DNA of 64,000 nt from Eubacterium sp. (GTDB lineage: Bacteria; Bacillota; Clostridia; Oscillospirales; Acutalibacteraceae), in assembly GCA_015655975.1 (NCBI GenBank), contig DVEP01000024.1, forward strand, positions 38,282 to 102,281, read 5' to 3'. The notes below the pieces were generated by a model. It was given only the letters and a program-made list of their open reading frames with translations. It was not told where the DNA came from and searched no databases. Positions within the stretch are counted from its first letter, which is position 1. Every line of letters starts with the position of its first letter. Below are positions 14,804-23,970 of the stretch, piece after piece. A program made the translations under genes and the position numbers.

Positions 14804-16387
14804 ATGAATTATACAGTTCTTGTAGTAGATGACGAAGAAGACCAAAGACACGCTTTAATACAAAGAGTAGATTGGAAAACGGCAGGTTTTCGTGTGATAG
14901 GCGAGGCTGAAAACGGCGTTGAAGCGCTTGAACTTGTTGAAACGCTTGAACCTGACCTTGTGCTGACAGATATTAAAATGCCTATGATGTCAGGACTTGA
15001 ACTTGCGGCAAGAATAAGAGAAATTCGACCTGCAACTCAGATAGTTATTTTGAGCGGATACGACAGGTTTGAGTATGCGCAGACTGCCATAAAATACAAT
15101 ATAATCAGTTATTTACTGAAACCGATTTCGTCTCGTGAGTTTTCAAACGAACTTTTGAAAATACGGGGCAGAATGGACGAGAGATTTGAAAGTATGACAA
15201 AATCTCCGACTGTCAAAGAGGACGAAAATTCAAAAAGACTCGGAAAAACCGAATTTTTACTGCCGTTGATTTTGGGAAATTCTGAAAAGGTTACGGACGA
15301 GTCTGTTTTGAAAATGCGTGCAGAAAAACTCGGTTTGATAAACGGTGAAACAAACAATTTTGCGATTTTTGTTTCAAAGTTTAAAAATGCACAAAATAAA
15401 AATTGTACAACAAGAGAACACATTTCTTTTGTAAGTGCAATCATTGACAAATATGTTAAAAGTGAAAGTTTCTTTGTTTCGGGCAGAATTGTAACTTTTG
15501 CTGTAAGTAAAGAGAATGATATTTCTTCTGCTTTGGGTTTGCCTGTTCTTGAGATTGTGCAGTCTGCAAAACGAGTTTTACAACAAACTTGTACAATAGG
15601 TGTCAGCAGAGAGTTCAAAGATTTTTCCGATTGTTCAAACGCGTATTTTCAGGCAGTTACGGCAAGACGATACACTGCAGACGGAACGAGTGATGTTCGT
15701 TTTATCGACGACCAGGAACACGATTCGGAGTTTGAGTTTGAGTATGTTGAAAAGTCTGTTTTCAAACTTGAGCAGTTGCTGAAAGTCGGCACAAAAGAAG
15801 ATTTGCAAGATTTTTTGAAAAGTTTGTACGAGTCAAAAAACAAAGAAAGCGCCGATTTCCTCATAATACAAATCCTCGCAACTGTTTACAGAACTGTTAG
15901 CGCAGTTTCGGACAAACCTGCTTTGACGGAACTTGTTTCATCAAACCCGATTTACGCAAAAACGGCTTTTTACGACAGCGAAAAAAATATGCGCTCCGAT
16001 TTGACAAATCTTTGTTTCAACGCTATGGACATTATTTCAAAAAGCAGAAAAAGAGACACTGAGATTTTGTGCGACAAAGTTCTTCAGATTATAGACGAAG
16101 AGTACGGCAAGGACGATTTGTCTTTGACAGGCGTAAGCACGCGTTTAGCGGTAAGTCCGAACTATTTGAGTGCGCTCATCAAAAAGACAAAAAAGAAAAA
16201 TTTTGTTGCGCTTGTAACGGAAAGAAGAATGAAAGCGGCGTATGATATGCTGACCTGTACTTCTATGAAAATCCACGAAATATCGGAAAAGTGCGGATAC
16301 AACGACCAACATTATTTTAGTTACTGTTTTAAAAAGTTTTACGGTCGGTCGCCGAATAAAATCAGAGAGGGAAATTTGGAGGTGTAA
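14804..16387 (+). CDS. Response regulator, AraC type (YesN-like)
   Basis: 527 residues. The N-terminal receiver domain (1-125) has acidic DD at 9-10, phospho-acceptor Asp56 in LTDIKMPMMSG and Lys in LLKPIS near residue 108. A central region of about 270 residues follows, and the C-terminus (about 425-527) is a double helix-turn-helix AraC domain with TGVSTRLAVSPNYLS and the signature EISEKCGYNDQHYFSYCFKKFYGRSPNKIR. It should activate transcription when phosphorylated by the adjacent histidine kinase, 2 bases downstream. The most likely target is the mgl operon at 19.5 kb, whose promoter lacks a good -35 and carries direct repeats. Local pathway assignment is inference; family assignment is firm. 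Confidence 0.95.
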   Translation: MNYTVLVVDDEEDQRHALIQRVDWKTAGFRVIGEAENGVEALELVETLEPDLVLTDIKMPMMSGLELAARIREIRPATQIVILSGYDRFEYAQTAIKYNIISYLLKPISSREFSNELLKIRGRMDERFESMTKSPTVKEDENSKRLGKTEFLLPLILGNSEKVTDESVLKMRAEKLGLINGETNNFAIFVSKFKNAQNKNCTTREHISFVSAIIDKYVKSESFFVSGRIVTFAVSKENDISSALGLPVLEIVQSAKRVLQQTCTIGVSREFKDFSDCSNAYFQAVTARRYTADGTSDVRFIDDQEHDSEFEFEYVEKSVFKLEQLLKVGTKEDLQDFLKSLYESKNKESADFLIIQILATVYRTVSAVSDKPALTELVSSNPIYAKTAFYDSEKNMRSDLTNLCFNAMDIISKSRKRDTEILCDKVLQIIDEEYGKDDLSLTGVSTRLAVSPNYLSALIKKTKKKNFVALVTERRMKAAYDMLTCTSMKIHEISEKCGYNDQHYFSYCFKKFYGRSPNKIREGNLEV

Positions 16388-16389
16388 CA

Positions 16390-18126
16390 TTGAAAAAACA
16401 TAAAAAAAGCATACATCTATCCACCCTCACTATCATTGCAATCAGCGTAACGGTTGTTGCAGCCGTTGCAATATGTATGTTTATGTTTGCGGATGTTTAT
16501 GATAAAACTCTGCTGAAGAATACTTCCGTCAGTTCCGAACAGTCGGTGCAGCAAACGACTATTGCAGTTGACAATTATCTTGATGAGATGAAACAAAAAC
16601 TTGCGCAGATAAGCAAAGAAATAGCGCAGTCGGACAGCGCGGAAGATATTGATAATAAAATTTCAATGATAACAAGATTGCAAAGTGATATTTATTCTGT
16701 AATGATTTATGATTCAAACGGAAAATTGCTTGCATACGGCTCTGAAAACAGCCGCATAAAAGACAGTGTTGAAAAAAATCTGTCTTTTGACAAAGAATTG
16801 TTTGAAAATGCAGATAGTTTTGCCGTTTCTTCTCCGCATGTGCAAAACCTGTTTCAGGAAGAGTATCCGTGGGTTGTAACGATTGCAGTAAAAGAAAAAA
16901 ATACTTTGTTTGACGGAGATGTCTATATAGCGATAGATTTTAAATTTTCGGAAATTGCAAAGTATATTGACAATGTCGGAATAGGCACCCACGGATATTG
17001 CTATATTATAGATAAAAACGGCAATGTTGTATATCATCCTCAGCAGCAACTTTTGTTTTCCGGTTTGAAAGACGAAGATATTGAAAAAGTTTCGTCTTTT
17101 TCGGACGGTGTGCATAGTCAGAACAATACTATATATACTTTAAATACGGCGTCGGACGGGAATTGGAGAATTGTCGGCATGAGTTTTATTGACGACTTGG
17201 CGGCAGAAAGAACAACTCAAATTTTAAGAGGCGTTTTAATTTCATTTTTTTGCTGTGCCGTTTTAGCATTGCTGACGCTCATTGTTTTTTCAAAAATTGT
17301 TACTGCACCCGTAAGACGACTTGTGAAGGCTATGAAATCTTTTGAAAAGTCTGCCGATTCGTTTCGTTACGAAGCAGGTAATGAAAGCGTTGCCGAAATA
17401 AAAGTTTTATCCGACTCTTTTGAACATATGGCAAAAATGACAAAGCAGTTGATGGAAAGAGTCAGAAAAGAAGAAATCACTCTGAGAAAAACAGAACTCA
17501 AGGCGCTCCAGGCACAAATCAACCCACACTTTTTGTACAATACTCTTGATTCAATTCAGTGGATGTGTGAACAGGGCAAGAATGAAGACGCAGTCGAAAT
17601 GGTAGGCGCTTTGGCAAAACTTTTCAGAATAAGTATAAGCAGAGGCAAGGAACTTATACCGATTAAAGACGAGATGCGACACGCCGAAAGTTATTTGATT
17701 ATTCAAAGTTACAGATATAAAAATCAGTTCACCTACGAGTTTTTTATTGACCCTGATTTAGAAGATTGCCTTTGCAATAAAATTACCGTTCAACCGTTGA
17801 TTGAAAACGCTATATATCACGGTATAGACAGAATGGTGGACGAAGGAAAAATTACAATCAGAGTTCAAAAAGCGGACGATAACGATATTTTTATTGAAAT
17901 CGAAGACAACGGCGTCGGTATGAGCGAAGAACAGTGCAAGCGAATTCTTGAAAAAGAACACAGTGATTCGAGCGGTATAGGCGTTAAAAATGTAAATGAC
18001 CGTTTGAAAATTTATTTCGGAGAAAAGTACGGTATAAGCATTAAAAGTGAACTCGACGAAGGTACAACAGTTACTGTCAGAATACCTCAAATCAGAAAGG
18101 AGAACGAAAATGAAATTCAAGTATAA
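16390..18126 (+). CDS. Sensor histidine kinase (YesM/LytS-like)
   Basis: 578 residues. A signal-anchor helix (about 15-35) and a second helix (about 277-300) flank an extracytoplasmic double-Cache-like sensor domain. A HAMP linker follows (TAPVRRLVKAMKSF), then the His_kinase block QINPHFLYNTLDSIQWM with phospho-acceptor His380, and a HATPase domain with N box ENAIYHGIDRM, G1 DNGVGMSEE and G2 GIGVKNVNDRL. It starts at TTG 16390, set by GGAGGTG just upstream. Its last 17 bases overlap the sugar-binding lipoprotein gene, so kinase and binding protein are probably made together. In related clostridial systems an RbsB-like lipoprotein presents sugar to such a kinase. Confidence 0.95.
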   Translation: MKKHKKSIHLSTLTIIAISVTVVAAVAICMFMFADVYDKTLLKNTSVSSEQSVQQTTIAVDNYLDEMKQKLAQISKEIAQSDSAEDIDNKISMITRLQSDIYSVMIYDSNGKLLAYGSENSRIKDSVEKNLSFDKELFENADSFAVSSPHVQNLFQEEYPWVVTIAVKEKNTLFDGDVYIAIDFKFSEIAKYIDNVGIGTHGYCYIIDKNGNVVYHPQQQLLFSGLKDEDIEKVSSFSDGVHSQNNTIYTLNTASDGNWRIVGMSFIDDLAAERTTQILRGVLISFFCCAVLALLTLIVFSKIVTAPVRRLVKAMKSFEKSADSFRYEAGNESVAEIKVLSDSFEHMAKMTKQLMERVRKEEITLRKTELKALQAQINPHFLYNTLDSIQWMCEQGKNEDAVEMVGALAKLFRISISRGKELIPIKDEMRHAESYLIIQSYRYKNQFTYEFFIDPDLEDCLCNKITVQPLIENAIYHGIDRMVDEGKITIRVQKADDNDIFIEIEDNGVGMSEEQCKRILEKEHSDSSGIGVKNVNDRLKIYFGEKYGISIKSELDEGTTVTVRIPQIRKENENEIQV

Positions 18127-19081
18127 GCCGATTTTTGCCGTTCTTCTTTGTGTAGCGATAGTTTTCGGGTGCTGTGCCTGTCATTTGAAAGGAAGCAAAG
18201 AAAAAAAGAATATAGCGGTAATTGTCAAGTCAACAACTTCAGATTTTTGGGGCAATGTTGAAAACGGTGTAAATTCAGCCGCAACAGAGTACAATGTATC
18301 TGTAACTTTTGAAGGCCCCGACAATGAAGAGGACTACATTACTCAAAATAAAATGATAAAAAAAGCCATAGACAACAATGTTGACGCCATAGTTTTTTCT
18401 GCAATAGACTACTATAAGTCAACCGAGTTGATAAATGAGGCAGTGAGAAAAGGAATCAAAGTTGTTACCGTTGACAGCGGCGTTGACTCGAATATGGTAG
18501 ATATGTTTATCGGCACAGACAACTACCAGGCAGGAAAAATGGCGGCGGAGGCTGCAATAAAAGATTTTGACAGCAACGAAAAAATTTGTGTAGGTATTGT
18601 AAACTACAACCAAAGTACAGACAACGGACAGCGAAGAGAAGCAGGTTTCAGAGATTATATAGAGAGTGTTTCAAACGCTGAGATTACTGCTGCTGTAAAT
18701 GTTGATTCAAATACTACAAGTGCACAGGCGGGTACGGTGTCGCTTTTGCACAAGTATCCTCAAATAAATGTCGTTGTAACATTCAACGAGTGGACAACTC
18801 TCGGAGTCGGCAACGCTATCAAACAGTTGTCGCTTGCCGACAGTGTGAAAACGGTCGGTTTTGATACAAATGTCGTTTCAATAGGTATGCTTGAAACAGG
18901 CGAGATGGATGTTTTAGTTGTTCAAAACCCGTTTGCTATCGGGTATCTCGGCGTTAAAAATGCAAGCGACTTAATAGACGGTAAAAAAACCGACTCAAAA
19001 GTTTACACTTCCGCTACCGTAATAACAAAAGAAAATATGTATGACGCAGATAATCAAAAAATTTTGTTTAGGTTTAAATAA
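18110..19081 (+). CDS. Periplasmic-binding-like sugar sensor lipoprotein
   Basis: 323 residues, RbsB/XylF-type two-lobe binding protein (peripla_BP_4 family). The N-terminus is a lipoprotein signal with candidate lipidated cysteine around residues 20-23 (VFGCCAC). The mature part has the standard fold: IAVIVKSTTSDFWGNVENGV, DAIVFSAIDYYKS, GTDNYQAGKMAAEAA, VTFNEWTTLGVGNAI and TVGFDTN. The ATG at 18110 follows AAAGGAG (18097-18103) and overlaps the kinase gene. Its place directly behind a YesM-type kinase, ahead of a separate MglB with its own promoter, points to a sensor rather than a transport role, as for XylFII in Clostridium beijerinckii. Ligand unknown; a hexose or pentose is likely. Confidence 0.85.
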   Translation: MKFKYKPIFAVLLCVAIVFGCCACHLKGSKEKKNIAVIVKSTTSDFWGNVENGVNSAATEYNVSVTFEGPDNEEDYITQNKMIKKAIDNNVDAIVFSAIDYYKSTELINEAVRKGIKVVTVDSGVDSNMVDMFIGTDNYQAGKMAAEAAIKDFDSNEKICVGIVNYNQSTDNGQRREAGFRDYIESVSNAEITAAVNVDSNTTSAQAGTVSLLHKYPQINVVVTFNEWTTLGVGNAIKQLSLADSVKTVGFDTNVVSIGMLETGEMDVLVVQNPFAIGYLGVKNASDLIDGKKTDSKVYTSATVITKENMYDADNQKILFRFK

Positions 19082-19470
19082 ACATTTTTCATTTGCATAA
19101 AATAACTCCTTACATTTAATAATAATTATAACATTATATATAATCGGGCTTAATTTCATATATAAAATATTTAACTGATTGTGTATTTTGCAATAATTTA
19201 TGTTAAGTTTTTTAACATTAAAATGTATTTTTGACAACAAAATATATGGTATTTATTAATATTTGTCGACTTTTTTGTAGGATGTTACAAAAAATCAACC
19301 GTTTATTTGTCGATAATAACAGTTTATGTTTTCAATTAAGTTAAAAATTGTACATTTTCAATAAAAAATCACATTCAATAAATTAACTTGCGAGAATATA
19401 ATTAAGTCAACGGTTGACAAGAGAAAAGTCAATCAAAAATACTATTAAATATAATAGGGAGGAACTAAAA
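19082..19470 (+). promoter_or_regulatory. mgl operon regulatory region (no gene)
   Basis: A 389-base AT-rich gap. TATAAT at 19397-19402 has no matching -35 at the expected distance, which suggests activator dependence. A perfect 6-1-6 palindrome GTCAAC-G-GTTGAC (19406-19418) covers the expected start point and could be a repressor operator of LacI/GalR type. Upstream, TATTTGTCGA is repeated at 19260-19269 and 19304-19313 (44 bases apart), and GTTTAT at 19301-19306 and 19322-19327 (21 bases apart), both spaced by whole helical turns as expected for an AraC-type regulator. No protein gene is seen here. Confidence 0.5.
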
Positions 19471-20565
19471 ATGAAAATGAAAAAAATAATTGCGTTATGT
19501 CTTGCAGTTGTTCTTGCTTTGGGACTTGCAGCTTGCAGCAGCGGTTCAGGTGACGGAGACAACAAGAAAGACAACAAGGGTGAAATCTCTGTATTTTACT
19601 ACACATTTAGCGACGCTTATATTTCAAGTGTTCGTGCAGCAGTAGATAAAATCTTTGATGATGCAGGCGTAAACTATCAAAACTATGACGCAAACAGTAA
19701 CCAGACAACTCAGACAGAGCAGGTTCAGACAGCCATTTCAAAAGGCTCAAAAGCACTCATTGTCAATGTAGTTGACACAGGTTCAAACGACGCAGCTCAA
19801 ACAATCACTGACCTTGCAAAGCAAAATAACATTCCTGTTATTTTCTTCAACCGTTCAGTTGACGAGTCAGTTATTTCAAGCTATGACAAAGCAGTTTTCG
19901 TTGGTACAGACTACGAAATGGCAGGTCATATGCAGGGCAAAATGATTGGTGAATACCTTGTTTCTAACTATGACAAAGTAGATTTGAACGGCGACGGTAA
20001 AATCAGCTATGTAATGTTCAAAGGTCAGGAAGGCAATATGGAAGCTATTGCTCGTACACAGTTTGGTGTAGAAGACTGTAATAAAGTTCTTACTGATGCA
20101 GGCAAACCAAAACTTGAATTCTATGACCCGTCAAACACAAACCTTTACCTTGTTGACCAAAACGGCGCTTGGTCGTCTGCGGCAGCAACCGACTATATGA
20201 ACACAATCCTTGCAAAGCATAGCACAGCAAACAAAAACATGGTAGAACTCGTTATCGCAAACAACGACGAAATGGCTATCGGTGCTATCTCTGCTCTTCA
20301 GGCAGCAGGCTACAATAAAGAAGGCGCTACAACAATTCCGGTATTCGGTGTTGATGCAACAGACCCTGCAAAAGACGCTATCGCAAAAGGTACAATGGTT
20401 GGTACAATCAAACAGAATGCAGAAGGTATGGCAAATGTTATCACAACTGTTACAACAAACTTGCTCGAAGGCAAATCAACATTTGAAGGTGTTGAAGCTG
20501 ACCAAGTAGTAGGAACATGGCGTGTAAACATTCCTTACGAAACCTATACAGGCGAAAAAAAATAA
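19471..20565 (+). CDS. mglB: Galactose/glucose-binding lipoprotein MglB
   Basis: 364 residues: solute-binding lipoprotein of a hexose ABC importer. The signal peptide ends at the lipobox LAAC, giving a lipidated cysteine near residue 21, followed by a glycine/serine/charged linker. The two-lobe fold contains the calcium loop DLNGDGKISYV typical of MglB, FFNRSVDES, VGTDYEMAGHMQG, IANNDEMAIGAI and FGVDATDPAKDAI. The ATG at 19471 is set by GGGAGG (19457-19462). It is separated from mglA by a hairpin that lacks a T run, the usual device for making more binding protein than transporter. Galactose or glucose is the best-supported ligand because of the calcium loop; methyl-galactosides are possible. 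Confidence 0.9.
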   Translation: MKMKKIIALCLAVVLALGLAACSSGSGDGDNKKDNKGEISVFYYTFSDAYISSVRAAVDKIFDDAGVNYQNYDANSNQTTQTEQVQTAISKGSKALIVNVVDTGSNDAAQTITDLAKQNNIPVIFFNRSVDESVISSYDKAVFVGTDYEMAGHMQGKMIGEYLVSNYDKVDLNGDGKISYVMFKGQEGNMEAIARTQFGVEDCNKVLTDAGKPKLEFYDPSNTNLYLVDQNGAWSSAAATDYMNTILAKHSTANKNMVELVIANNDEMAIGAISALQAAGYNKEGATTIPVFGVDATDPAKDAIAKGTMVGTIKQNAEGMANVITTVTTNLLEGKSTFEGVEADQVVGTWRVNIPYETYTGEKK

Positions 20566-20578
20566 TTTAACATTAAAT

Positions 20579-20603
20579 GCAGCTACGCCTTGTGCGTGGC
20601 TGC
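20579..20603 (+). other. Intercistronic hairpin between mglB and mglA
   Basis: GCAGCTACGC (20579-20588) pairs with GCGTGGCTGC (20594-20603), ten pairs with one G-U, 5-base loop, no T tract after it. It probably protects or partly terminates the mglB message, raising binding-protein yield relative to mglA and mglC. Confidence 0.65.
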
Positions 20604-20671
20604 TGTTAAAGTAAAAAACAATTCGGCTCCCTTACCGAATAATTTACACACAAGACAGGAGACGGGTTTGT

Positions 20672-22219
20672 ATGGACAAAAATATAAATAAAAATATCGG
20701 TGCCGAAAACAGCAAGGAAGATGAACTTGTTCTTCTGCGAATGGAGAATATAGAAAAAGTTTTCCCGGGTGTTAAAGCACTGGATAAAGTTTCTTTGACA
20801 GTTAAAAGAGGAACTGTACATGCGCTGATGGGCGAAAACGGTGCAGGAAAGTCAACTTTAATGAAGTGCCTTTTCGGTGTGTACAATAAAGATGGCGGAA
20901 ATATTTACCTTGAGGGTAAAGAGATAAATTTTAAGAGTTCAAAAGAGGCTCTTGAAAACGGTGTTGCAATGGTTCACCAGGAATTAAACCAGGCACTTAA
21001 AAGAAATGTAATGGACAATATGTGGCTCGGTCGTTTTCCAACGATTGCAAAAGGCATTCCTATTACAAGCGAAAAGAAAATGTACAAGGCTACAAAAGAA
21101 ATATTTGATGAACTTGAAATTGATGTTGACCCTAAAATGATAATGAGCAAAATGCCGGTTTCACAGCGTCAAATGGTAGAAATTGCAAAAGCAGTTTCGT
21201 ACAATTCAAAAATAATCGTTTTTGACGAGCCTACTTCATCGCTTACAGAAGAAGAAGTAGAACACCTTTTTAAAATTATAAATATGCTCAGAGACCGTGG
21301 ATGCGGTATTATTTATATCTCTCACAAAATGGAAGAGATACTTCGTATTTCAGACGAAGTAACTATAATGCGTGACGGTAAATGGATAGCAACAAGGTCG
21401 GCAGACAGTTTGACAATGGAAGAAATCATTAAACTGATGGTTGGTCGTGAACTCACAAATCGCTATCCCCCTAAAGACAATGTTATAGGTGATGTGCTTT
21501 TAGAAGTAAAAGACCTTTCGGCAGAGTATTCACACTTGAGAGATGTGTCTTTTACAGCAAGAAAAGGCGAAATAATAGGCATTGCGGGTCTTGACGGTTC
21601 GGGCAGAACAGAGTTGCTTGAAAATATTTTCGGCGTTGCAACAAGACGAAGCGGTACAATAATGCTTGACGGCAAAGAAACCAGAAACCGCAACGCAAGA
21701 GAGTCTATAAAAAACGGCTTTGCATTGCTTACTGAGGAAAGACGCGCTACCGGTATCTTCGGCATTCTCAACATACGGGAAAACGCAGTCATTTCAAGCC
21801 TTAAAAAGTATCAGGTAGGACCGTTTTTGAGTAAAAAGAAGATGAAAGAAAGCACAGATTGGTGCATTAAAGCTATGAGAATAAAAACACCTGATCAGGA
21901 GACAAAAATCCGTTCTCTTTCAGGCGGTAACCAACAAAAAGTTATTCTCGGTCGCTGGCTTTTGACAGACCCGACTGTTCTTTTGTTAGATGAACCGACT
22001 CGCGGTATAGATGTCGGTGCTAAATATGAAATTTATCAGTTAATTATTGACCTTGCAGATAAGGGAAAAACTGTTATTATGGTTTCCTCCGAAATGCCCG
22101 AGTTGCTCGGCGTATGCGACCGTATTTTAGTTATGTCAGGTGGTAAACTCGCCGGCGAAGTTGATGCGGCAACTACTACTCAGGAAGAAATCATGGCACT
22201 TGCTGCTAAATATGTATAA
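20672..22219 (+). CDS. mglA: Galactose/sugar ABC transporter ATP-binding protein MglA
   Basis: 515 residues with two ABC domains, as in all MglA/RbsA/XylG proteins. The first has Walker A GENGAGKST near residues 54-62, signature VSQRQMVEIAKA near 172 and Walker B IIVFDEPTSS near 188. The second domain's P loop is degenerate (GLDGSGRTE near 308), with signature LSGGNQQKVILGRWL and Walker B VLLLDEPTRGID. It powers uptake of the sugar delivered by MglB through MglC. The ATG at 20672 follows GACAGGAGACGGG. A 106-base gap with a hairpin separates it from mglB; mglC follows 20 bases later. Confidence 0.95.
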   Translation: MDKNINKNIGAENSKEDELVLLRMENIEKVFPGVKALDKVSLTVKRGTVHALMGENGAGKSTLMKCLFGVYNKDGGNIYLEGKEINFKSSKEALENGVAMVHQELNQALKRNVMDNMWLGRFPTIAKGIPITSEKKMYKATKEIFDELEIDVDPKMIMSKMPVSQRQMVEIAKAVSYNSKIIVFDEPTSSLTEEEVEHLFKIINMLRDRGCGIIYISHKMEEILRISDEVTIMRDGKWIATRSADSLTMEEIIKLMVGRELTNRYPPKDNVIGDVLLEVKDLSAEYSHLRDVSFTARKGEIIGIAGLDGSGRTELLENIFGVATRRSGTIMLDGKETRNRNARESIKNGFALLTEERRATGIFGILNIRENAVISSLKKYQVGPFLSKKKMKESTDWCIKAMRIKTPDQETKIRSLSGGNQQKVILGRWLLTDPTVLLLDEPTRGIDVGAKYEIYQLIIDLADKGKTVIMVSSEMPELLGVCDRILVMSGGKLAGEVDAATTTQEEIMALAAKYV

Positions 22220-22239
22220 GAAATGGAGGAAACACAGAT

Positions 22240-23325
22240 ATGTCTGAACTTACCGTAAAACAAAAAAACAATTTATCAGGCAAAATTGCTGCTTTCAAAG
22301 AAATGAATGCAGCGGACAAGCGCAGAACAATAACTGACTTGTTGTTCAATAACGCTATGTATATTATAATTTTGATTGCTATTGTGTTTATTGCAATTAA
22401 GGTGCCGGCTTTCCTTTCGTTGTCATCTGTTGTAAACATAATATCTCTCACAGCTGCAAAATTGCCGATTGCTCTCGGTATCGGCGGTGCGATTGTACTT
22501 ACAGGTACAGATATTTCGGCAGGCCGTTGTGTTGGTCTCACAGCTTGTATTGCGGCTTCTCTTTTGCAGATGACTTCTTACGCAAACAAAATGTTTCCCG
22601 ATTTGGGCGTTATCCCGCTTCCGATAGTTTTGCTTTTGGTTATTGCAATCGGTTGTGTAATCGGTTTTGTAAACGGTTTCTTTGTTGCTAAGTTTAAACT
22701 TCATCCTTTCATTGTTACACTTTCAACTCAGTTAATCGTATTCGGCGCAGTTCTTATGTACCTTATGATTGGTACAAACAACGGACAAACACTTTCAGGT
22801 CTTGACCCTTCATATACAGAAGCAGTCAGAGGCACATTGTTCACAATCGGCGGAGTAGCCGTTCCTAAATATGTTCTTTACTCAGTTATTCTCACAGGTA
22901 TTATGTGGGTAATTTGGAACAAAACAAAGTTTGGTAAAAATATGTTCGCAGTAGGTTCAAATGAAGAATCTGCAAATGTTTCAGGTGTAAATGTATTTTG
23001 GACAATCGTTTTAGTATTTGTACTTGCAGGCGCAATGTACGGTATTACAGGTTTCATTGAAGGCGCTCGTATTGCTTCTTGTTCAGCAAATACAGGTCTC
23101 AACTATGAGTGCGACGCTATCGCAGCCTGCGTTATCGGCGGTGTATCATTTGTCGGCGGTACAGGTAAAATCAGCGGTATCGTAATCGGCGTATTGCTTC
23201 TCCAAATCATATTTGTAGGACTTAACTTCCTTTCAGTTGACGCAAATATGCTCTATATCATTAAAGGTCTTATCATTCTCGTTGCTTGCGCAATAGATAT
23301 GCGTAAATACCTTGCTCGTAAATAA
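22240..23325 (+). CDS. mglC: Galactose/sugar ABC transporter permease MglC
   Basis: 361 residues, polytopic membrane permease of the BPD_transp_2 family with about ten helices. Diagnostic stretches are LGIGGAIVLTGTDISAGRCVGLTA (residues about 75-98), FVNGFFVAKFKLHPFIVTLS, FAVGSNEESANVSGVN (the EAA-like coupling loop) and the closing GGVSFVGGTGKISGIVIGVL block. It forms the membrane channel of the MglBAC importer. GGAGGAA precedes the ATG at 22240. It follows mglA after 20 bases and precedes the InlB-repeat gene by 33 bases. Confidence 0.95.
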   Translation: MSELTVKQKNNLSGKIAAFKEMNAADKRRTITDLLFNNAMYIIILIAIVFIAIKVPAFLSLSSVVNIISLTAAKLPIALGIGGAIVLTGTDISAGRCVGLTACIAASLLQMTSYANKMFPDLGVIPLPIVLLLVIAIGCVIGFVNGFFVAKFKLHPFIVTLSTQLIVFGAVLMYLMIGTNNGQTLSGLDPSYTEAVRGTLFTIGGVAVPKYVLYSVILTGIMWVIWNKTKFGKNMFAVGSNEESANVSGVNVFWTIVLVFVLAGAMYGITGFIEGARIASCSANTGLNYECDAIAACVIGGVSFVGGTGKISGIVIGVLLLQIIFVGLNFLSVDANMLYIIKGLIILVACAIDMRKYLARK

Positions 23326-23358
23326 TCATTTTAAATCAAACTAAAAGAGGTGAAACCG

Positions 23359-23787
23359 ATGGCGGACGAAAAGAAAAACATTACCCCCCTTGATAATGAA
23401 AATTCTGCAATGCCCCAAATGCCGATTACAAGAAAACCGGGCGGCTTGTACCGAAATGTTAAAATGTCTGTAAAAACTGCAAACATACTTGTTGCGATAG
23501 GCGCAGTTGCACTGCTTTTAACAATGTTCATTCTTGTACAAAACAACGGTTTCACCGTTAAGTTTGACACAGACGGCGGTTCGTATGTGGAAAGTTGTAA
23601 GGTAATGCACGGCGAAACAGTACCCGTGCCCGAACAACCTGTTAAAGAGGGCTATGAGTTTAAAGGCTGGTATCTTGACCGTGCTTGTACTCAGAGCTGG
23701 GATATTGAAAAAGATACAGTTACTCAAAGTTTTACTTTGTATGCCGGTTGGCAGGAAAAATCACAGACCGTCGATAAATCGGACTGA
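23359..23787 (+). CDS. Membrane-anchored protein with one InlB B-repeat
   Basis: 142 residues. A cytoplasmic N-terminus of about 45 residues precedes one helix (about 46-63, ILVAIGAVALLLTMFILV). After it comes a single InlB B-repeat/Flg_new unit (about 68-132): KFDTDGGSYVE, HGETVPVPEQPVKEGYEF, KGWYLDRACT and FTLYAGW. Such repeats are normally found in strings on cell-surface proteins. The topology puts this one outside the cell. It is the last gene of the mgl operon, 33 bases after mglC. The ATG at 23359 follows AAAGAGGTGA. A role near the transporter is inference; no comparable mgl subunit is known to me. Confidence 0.82.
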   Translation: MADEKKNITPLDNENSAMPQMPITRKPGGLYRNVKMSVKTANILVAIGAVALLLTMFILVQNNGFTVKFDTDGGSYVESCKVMHGETVPVPEQPVKEGYEFKGWYLDRACTQSWDIEKDTVTQSFTLYAGWQEKSQTVDKSD

Positions 23788-23822
23788 TTGTTTTAAATTT
23801 AAAAAAGAAATAATAAAAAATC

Positions 23823-23857
23823 GACTGCATTCTCCAAATGGCGAATGCAGTCTTTTT
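23823..23857. terminator. Terminator of the mgl operon, possibly bidirectional
   Basis: Perfect 10-bp stem GACTGCATTC (23823-23832) / GAATGCAGTC (23843-23852), 10-base loop, five T after it and an A run before it. It can also serve the convergent minus-strand membrane protein gene ending at 23971. Confidence 0.92.
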
Positions 23858-23970
23858 GTTTGATATAAATTGTAAATTATTTTTCCGTTTTTTCAGCAAA
23901 TTTATTTGTGTGGTTATTTGAGGCATTTTTGCACTTCAAAACACTATAAAGTAATATATTCAGCATTGAA

